In this document: one piece after another, positions 57,782 to 64,000 of the stretch
Layout of the letters: every line of letters begins with the position of its first letter
Position numbering within the stretch: position 1 is the stretch's first letter
DNA from: Melampsora larici-populina 98AG31
Lineage: Eukaryota > Basidiomycota > Pucciniomycetes > Pucciniales > Melampsoraceae
Assembly (NCBI RefSeq): GCF_000204055.1
Contig: NW_006768801.1
Location: 861,076-925,075 of the forward strand
DNA: 64,000 bases
Direction: 5' to 3'
The notes under the pieces: model-generated
Seen by the model: the letters and a program-made list of their open reading frames with translations, nothing else
Database searches by the model: none
Told to the model about the DNA's origin: nothing
Position numbers and translations under genes: made by a program

Positions 57782-58475
57782 GAGAAGAAGAGAAGATTTA
57801 ATTTGTTATCTTATCCTCAAAGTTTTGTAAAAGAGTTCATCTTCATGATCATTGAAAAGACTTTATATCAAGTTGTGTGAGATTAGTGGTCAAATCAAAT
57901 CCTGGATCATGTTTCAGTACACTTTAACTGACTTGAAAACTATAATGTAAAAGACCTTCATTTCTTCTCTCTCTTTTTTTTTTGATTCTAAGCTTTATCA
58001 ATGTAGTGCCATGAATGTAGTGCCATGATTTCCATTCAAATGTATCCAGAAAGATGTATCCAGAGATTCTAGAGGCAATAATTAGCAGTCAAACCCCATA
58101 CCCAACACAAGCTCTGTCTGTTTTCTTGGATACTCATATGACTCAAGCTACTTACAATGCAGATACCACTATGGTCAACCACCTTTGTCACTGACTCCCC
58201 GCTCTGATATGATATTAGTTGTGAGTTTGACTTCATGGGTACATGAATCAGCCTTCAGGGGTACAGCTGTTCCAACAAAGATTAATTTTTTGGAAATCTC
58301 ACCAATGTGCAAAACCCGGGTTTTGTCTCTCACTTGATTTTGTCTCTCCGCTAATTGGAAGAATACAGGAAATAATAAACCTGTAACCAAGTTTTGTCTT
58401 TGGTTTTAGCCGCTGCGGAGACAACTTTCTCCAAAGAAAAGTTGTCAACCTTTCTTGGAACGGCTGTACATTTAT
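57782..58475. other. Gap with no gene seen
   Basis: No supported frame. A direct repeat of GTAGTGCCATGA lies near 58005-58028, and ATGTATCCAGA appears twice near 58040-58065. Confidence 0.45.
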
Positions 58476-58788
58476 GGCGTTCAAACATGTGTAAGAAATT
58501 TGCAAAACCGATGTGCAAGATCCGTGCAAGATCCGTGCAAGATCCGTGCAAGATCCGTGCAAGAAATCTTGCACGGATCTTGCTTAATTAATTTTTTCAC
58601 AACCCCCTGCTGTATGTATTTACCCTTTCTCATCAAGGGCAAACTGAGTCCTCGAAGCGGGGAAGCCTAGGTTCACACATAACTTTCTTAAGTCTGCAAG
58701 TTTTGTGCAAGTTCTATGCAAGATGTTTGAAAGAACTTGCACAGAACTTTCTCACAACTTGCAAATTTCTTGCGCATGTTTGAACGCC
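58476..58788. mobile_element. 313-bp MITE near the OPI3 promoter
   Basis: The ends GGCGTTCAAACATG(T)G and CATGTTTGAACGCC are inverted repeats of about 33 bp (both continue AAGAAATTTGCAA). Flanks are TTTAT and ATAAT, giving an AT or TAT/ATA target. The interior contains many CTTGCA / TGCAAG words in both orientations, including the minisatellite at 58513. It ends 227 bp upstream of the OPI3 start codon. Confidence 0.75.
58513..58563. repeat. 11-bp minisatellite inside the MITE
   Basis: GTGCAAGATCC is repeated four times without change plus a 7-bp partial unit. A reversed copy (TTGCACGGATCTTGC) follows immediately at 58569-58583, so the array can fold on itself. Confidence 0.85.
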
Positions 58789-59015
58789 ATAATTATAAAC
58801 ACATGAAATGGATCTCGAACCCGACTACGGATGCTTGTAAAGGATGGAATATGATTATATCGAAAATAAGGTTTCAAATCTAATGGTCCAATTGAATATG
58901 ATCTCGATCGGATTCGAATCAAAACACCTCCAATTTTGATCATGTCATGAATCAAGCTTGGTACAACAAATCTTAAATCATCAATTCTCCTCAAGTATTC
59001 TTCATACATAAAGTT

Positions 59016-59929
59016 ATGAACACGATGATGAACTTTTTGGATACCGAGTTAATTGATTTTCATCAAATTGATCTTTGGATCTCAGTAATTAGTATTATTT
59101 TTAATCCACTCTTTTGGAATATAATTGCAAGAAAAGGTAAAGTTCATTTCTCATTTCTTTGACTTTATTCTCAAATTGAATATATACTCATGATGGGGAT
59201 TTTTTGTTTTGTTTTCTTTCTTAGAACATTCTACTAGGTTTCTTACTAAGATCTTTGGTTCTCCTTATCGAGGTTGTTATTTTCTTGGAGTAGTGATTTT
59301 TTTAATTGGAATTATACGTGATCATCTGTTAAGTAATTTCATTTGATTTGTATTCGTTATCCACAATCTAACTAAACATTGGTTTTCTTAAATCGAAATA
59401 AACAGTTATCAACGAGCACTTCAAACTCAACCTACCCATGATTTCCTCAATCGACCAATCTTGGCTCGTGCTCTCTTTGCACTCGGTTCAACTCTTGTTG
59501 GTAGTTCGATGTGGAAATTAGGTGTCACAGGTACTTATCTTGGTGATTATTTTGGTATCTTGATGGATCAAATGGTCGTGGGTTTCCCCTTCAATGTCAG
59601 TCAAAGTCCTATGTATGACGGTAGTACACTTTGCTTTCTGGCCGGTGCATTACAGTGAGTACCTTTTGAAGCTTTCTTGGCCTTTGCATGATGAGCGTTG
59701 AACGTGTTATGAGTTTCGCCAGGTCTAAGTCACCAGCTGGTGTACTCTTGACGGGCTTGGTCTATGTGGTTTACCAAATCGCACTCAGATTTGAAGAGTT
59801 ACGTGTCCATCAATCTTTATCTCTTGAGATCTCAGTGCGATTCATTTGACTGAAGCTCTATGAGATCTTTGATTCTACAGCCCTTTCACCTCAGCAATCT
59901 ATGCTGCAAGATCCTCGAAGAAAAAGTGA
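59016..59929 (+). CDS. OPI3: Phospholipid N-methyltransferase, OPI3/PEMT family
   Basis: Exons 59016-59136, 59225-59327, 59406-59654, 59723-59797 and 59881-59929 close in phase to 198 residues, the usual OPI3 size. Signature stretches are IIFNPLFWNIIARKE, FGSPYRGCYFLG, RDHLYQRALQTQP, GSSMWKLGVTGTYLGDYFG, FPFNVSQSPMYDGSTL and SPAGVLLTGLVYVVYQ, with PFTSAIYA at the end. OPI3 performs the last S-adenosylmethionine-dependent methylations from phosphatidyl-monomethylethanolamine to phosphatidylcholine in the ER membrane. Four hydrophobic segments fit the family topology. The C-terminus SSKKK is Lys-rich, in keeping with ER retention. A MITE sits just upstream. Family assignment is firm. Confidence 0.92.
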
Positions 59930-61444
59930 AGGTTTATAGAAGCTGAAAGTGGATTTCAAAGTCATACTGAAAGTAGATCTTCAGCGTATCAAACTCGGAT
60001 TTCGAAAACTTCTTCATAGATGATTTACAGGAAAGATGATGATATTTGAAGGGCGAAGCGAAGGTGTAGAAAATTGAAAATTTCGATGTACTGACCAAGT
60101 TCTTGAACCGGATTTCAGCCTATCTGAGAGTGTCAAGTGTAATAAATAAATGAAGATATATATATATATATATTCACCGAGCTAAGCTTTGGTATCCTCA
60201 CAAGATATAATTAATACTTGGTCTGAAGGGCAGCTTTTTGGAGATCGCCCATCAAACCGGTACTGATTGATGTACAAGCTCATTCCTGGTCAAACAGGAT
60301 GTTGATCTGATCAGGGTGTTGGTAAATGAACGAGATCAGCGCATTCAAGTATTGAGAGCATCCGGATGCATTGGGGATGTATATTCACTTCTTGTGAGAT
60401 ACGAGTACATATCACCACATCTAGAGAACACCTAACAGAGGGTAAAACTTCTCTTACTCAATAAGATAATCTCTACCCAAATTCAATATAGCCACTCATG
60501 ATCATTAGAAGAGGATGATAAATCTGAATTTGAAGATGGTCATCTGATAGTTTTTGAGAAATTGAAATTATGAATCACTGAATGATGAACTGATCAAGTG
60601 GATCATGGTTTTTTCGAAATGGTAATTAACAACATGAACACAGTCCAAGTGGTAAACAAGACCATTATTATTCTGAACTTTCTTCATTTCTCTTCTCTTC
60701 AACTAGTTATATCCTTTATACAATTTCAAACTTTATATCATCATTCATCAAATCAAAATCAACATCAACATCAAAATCAAAATCAGAATGTGATACATAC
60801 CTCTTCATGAAAAAGAGAGAAGAACAAAACAAAAGAAGAACAAAAATCACAATCTAAACAACCAATTGTTTTTGTAAAAACAATGTACCCTTTCTTGATT
60901 TTTCTCGATTTAAAAAATTCAAACTGGAAGATTTTTCAAATTACCTTTTCTCTCTCTACCTCTCTTCTTTGATCTTCTTTGATCTCCTTGACTTCTTTTC
61001 TATTTCGTTTATTCATCTCTTACAACCCCTGAATTCTACCTAAAGTTATCTAGATCTATATATAAACACAACCCAATTCCAACCCTAAAGAGAAAAAAGT
61101 TCATTCATATATATCTATAAACAAGAACTGAAATTCTTCAATAATCTTTTCTTCCTCTTAATCATAGCAATAGTAGTAGTAGTAGTAGTAATCGAGAGAG
61201 AGATATCCAAAAAAAAACAAGGTATCAATCTTTCTTATCCTGCTTTCATTCTTTTCATTGATTGTCTTTTTAGTGATCTACCAACCCGTTTGTAGAAAGA
61301 AGCGATACGAAATCGGATATGAATAGGTAAAAGGAGGGTTATGAGCAAATGATTATATGATCAAAACCTAAATTTAAAAGAAATGAAAAAAAAGTATATC
61401 TAGTTGGATTTGAATGAATAGTTGATAAAATCCGATATCCAATC
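59930..61444. other. Convergent spacer with microsatellites
   Basis: No supported gene between OPI3 (+) and the UPF0658 gene (-). (AT)n at about 60156-60173 and (TAG)n at 61171-61190. A run of CAAAATCAACATC-type words lies at 60750-60790. The open frame 60598-60810 comes from that simple sequence. Confidence 0.5.
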
Positions 61445-63379
61445 TCAATCAAGTGACATTCGAGTCGGACCAGTTGGAGAGGTAGGTGAAGAAGATGATT
61501 TTTTCATCAAAACTAACCAAGGAGATCCCATTGCTAAGAAATTTTCGCAACACAATTCATCAATCTCTCAAATCAAATCAAATCAAATCAAAAAGTACAA
61601 AGTTCATCACTCACTTGTACGTTTGATTCCTCTTCCAAAGTTTTGATAACAAAGTCCTACCATGATCCCAGTAGCAAAAAGTGAAAGAATACTAAGTACC
61701 GAAAAGAGTGTCAAACTTCTAACTGCACTTGCATAGACTGGTTCTTGAAAGATTCTAACAAGTTTAAAAACAAAGGATGACTAAGGAAAAAACCAAAAAA
61801 GGTGAATCGAGAAATCAAAATGTTTCTGTAAGTGATGAGTTGATTAAATACAGTGTTAACCAAAAAAAGAGATTAGCCTTACCATTGCTGCTACCCATAC
61901 TACTGCATATACTGCAATCATCCATTTGATCTCATGACTGACTGCTATACCAGCCAATATACTGTGTGATACGAAAATGAAAAACACTTTAGCAAAGGTT
62001 CTTAGACGATATAGATAAAATGAAGAACTTACATCACCGCTAAACCAAAAGGCAATGCACTATACCCAATCAAAAAAAATCAAATCAGTCCCGGTTCCGA
62101 TCCATACAGACGAATCTTAAGCTTTTCAATCCATACCAAATCGTAAAAGCTTTTTCAAGTTTAGACATCGAACCAGATAACACTAAGAATTGAACACTAA
62201 ATCCAATAAAGAAAAACAAATTAAATTTCTGTAACATATAGAATACATATTTTTGTTGAATGATTCGTTTTAATCTTAAATCAGCTCCGATTTGTTTAAA
62301 GATATCCCAACCTGTAAAAAAAGAAGCTTAAGTCAGTTTTGAATGATTTTCAAAGTAAAGAAGAGATGGAAAGAGTGATTTACCGAATTCTTTGTAAATT
62401 AACCATGTTAGATAAGCTAATAAACAAGAACAAAATCCAGTGATGACTGGAATAGTGATGATCCATCCTTGAATATCACCATACAAGTACTGAACTCCAT
62501 AACAGCTCACATACTAAATTGATGAAAGAAGAACCGAGAGAAGTAAGATTGATGAACAAAGTGCTTTGCAAAAGAGATATGTTAAAGTTAGAGACAGACC
62601 ATGTTACATGATGTTCCTTCATGTGCACCATTCCAAGAAACAGGTCCACCAGGATTCTGGAGTGCACGTTTGATTTGACGTGGTAGGACCTAAAAAAAGC
62701 ATTTAAATCAAAATCAGATTAAGAAATGAGGAGATGATTTGATTGATAAGAATACTCACAGCACCATAAGCAGCCATCAGAAAGTTAAAAAGACAAAGGC
62801 TGATCAATTGTACGACGTTCTTGTTGAAAAGTGAATCAAACGTCTTGATGATGATAAAAGAAACAGTTATAGAATTAGTTTATTGAGAGTGAATCGACTC
62901 TTTAGATTGAAAGACTTACCATGACGATTGAGAAGACATTGGCGATGATAAAGATGACCTAATTGATTTCCAAGTTAGATTAAAAGACCATTCTAATCAT
63001 CAAGTTAGAAAGAAAATAAAAAACTTACTAGATAAGTCGATACGCTAGTCAATTGAGGAGTACCTAATTGAATTTCTTTTTTGATTTTTGAAACTGTTGA
63101 AGAGAGGATAGCAATGATTGAAATTGATTGAAGAATAAGAACAGCTAAGAAAGCATATTGAACTGTACTTAATTTGAATCGTTTGTAAAATCGATTTGTT
63201 GATTTTGAATTTGTAGAATCAATGGAATCTAAATTACAATTCTGATCATCTTCTTCTAATTTAGGTTTGATAGATTGATTGTGATGATGATGATTGAGCT
63301 TGATTGGTTTTGGTTCTTGAGATGGTTTTGAGATTGATAAGTTGATAGGATGGATTGATCTTGAATCGGTTGAGTTCAT
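61445..63379 (-). CDS. UPF0658 Golgi-type multi-pass membrane protein
   Basis: Ten exons (minus): 63379-63029, 62958-62920, 62843-62760, 62689-62600, 62513-62384, 62311-62137, 62059-62033, 61961-61883, 61780-61615 and 61533-61445, giving 409 residues in phase. The N-terminal 65 residues are disordered and His/Ser-rich. Then come RFKLSTVQYAFLAVLILQ, VIFIIANVFSIVM, NVVQLISLCLFNFLMAAYG, YLTWLIYKEFG|WDIFKQIGADL and KFNLFFFIGFSVQFLVLSG, ending FGRGIKR and MSLD. The WDIFKQIGADL and KYVFYMLQKFN blocks match the UPF0658 proteins located at the Golgi in fission yeast; biochemical role unknown. Exon 7 is only 27 bp. Exon 4 ends at a weak donor (GTCTGT). Exon 10 has two in-frame acceptors (61533 or 61512), differing by seven residues. 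Confidence 0.82.
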
Positions 63380-64000
63380 GATTTGTTATCTTTTTGATGT
63401 TTGGTTTGATGCATATCCTTTCTTTGATTTAAAGTTTGTTTGCTTTGGAATGTTGAGTAAGTCTTTTGATGTGATGGTTGGGTTGGATTGGATTGATGAA
63501 TGATATATGATGACAAGGTTTAGATGAGAGATGAAGTTGATGGTGATGGTGATGATGGATTTGATGAGAAATGGTTTTGGTTTTACCCCTGATTACCATC
63601 AAACAGAATAGAAGAACTTTGAAGATTAGCAATCTAGTTCTAGTTCTAGAGTGTTACAGATTCAGATTCGATGATTCGATGATTCGACTTTCGTTCTAAC
63701 CTTTTCCCTTTTTCTCTTTTCCCTTTTCATTCAATCCTGAAACCATTCTCTCTTTCTCATCAGCTTCCTTCACTCCGGACTCCTTCCTACACGAATCAAA
63801 ATATCATCCTTTTCTCGTCATCGTACGAGCTGCAAACTCGTTCAGCTTTTCCTTACAATCCAATAGCGGTGCATTCTTGGCGTCTTCCTGGTGAGAGATA
63901 CATTTAATTTTCATGGTAGAAATATTCCACCCAAGTGAATGATGTGGATCTTTAACTGCATACATTTCAAGGCTATGAACTCATTTGCTTGGCTATACGT
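63380..64000. promoter_or_regulatory. 5' region of the UPF0658 gene
   Basis: No gene seen. GATGAT/TGATGG words at 63535-63560 and GATTCGATGATTCGA near 63665-63685. The CT-rich tract at 63700-63770, read on the minus strand, is AG-rich and lies upstream of the start. Core promoter not identified. Confidence 0.4.

Noticed and set aside
58752..59009. 85-codon minus-strand frame next to OPI3
   Set aside because: It starts 7 bp from the OPI3 start in divergent orientation and runs into the MITE terminal repeat. No family seen, so treated as incidental or as a truncated remnant.

Overview
The window is a piece of nuclear DNA from a filamentous fungus, most likely a rust (Pucciniales, Melampsora-like). 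That is an inference. It rests on AT-rich DNA, many short GT-AG introns (about 60-110 bp), a basidiomycete-type set of housekeeping genes, relics of alpha-kinase and KDZ-associated families that are expanded in rusts, and dense DNA transposons. No bacterial, organellar or viral gene was recognised.

Layout. 1-8.8 kb is a gene-poor, repeat-rich block. It holds an alpha-kinase relic, a degenerate KDZ-associated cysteine-cluster gene, hypothetical fragments, a BED-finger relic and a hairpin element. 8.8-17.1 kb is a tandem duplication of a TPR plus DUF4470-like gene: the first copy carries a 1-nt frameshift and the second is intact. 18.5-27 kb is a compact housekeeping island with uracil-DNA glycosylase (-), IPI3/WDR18 (-), a six-exon coiled-coil protein (+) and a CBF1-like bHLH factor (-). 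30.3 kb holds a single-pass membrane protein with a PPxY motif. 31-36.5 kb is gene-poor, with a dispersed repeat carrying a nested MITE. 36.8-40.4 kb encodes a YTH-domain m6A reader (-). 42.7-58.8 kb is a tower of DNA transposons: a foldback element, three TA-flanked MITEs, a complete two-gene PIF/Harbinger element inserted inside one MITE, a 7-kb P/THAP9-like element with an 8-bp target duplication inserted at the end of the same MITE, a 1.2-kb non-autonomous Harbinger relative, and another small MITE. 59-63.4 kb returns to housekeeping with OPI3 phospholipid methyltransferase (+) and a UPF0658 Golgi-type membrane protein (-).

How the parts relate. The housekeeping genes are unrelated single-copy functions in DNA repair, ribosome assembly, transcription, mRNA fate, and lipid and membrane metabolism. 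The accessory parts share one history. Element open readings are repeatedly broken by TGA codons that may be CGA with C to T at a CpG, as methylation-driven decay would give. Against that, the uracil-DNA glycosylase has replaced the signature GQDPYHG with GTEPCKK, which changes the catalytic Asp and the Tyr that excludes thymine. Exon models were built by hand from reading frame, splice sites and paralogue comparison. Starts and a few junctions are uncertain where stated.
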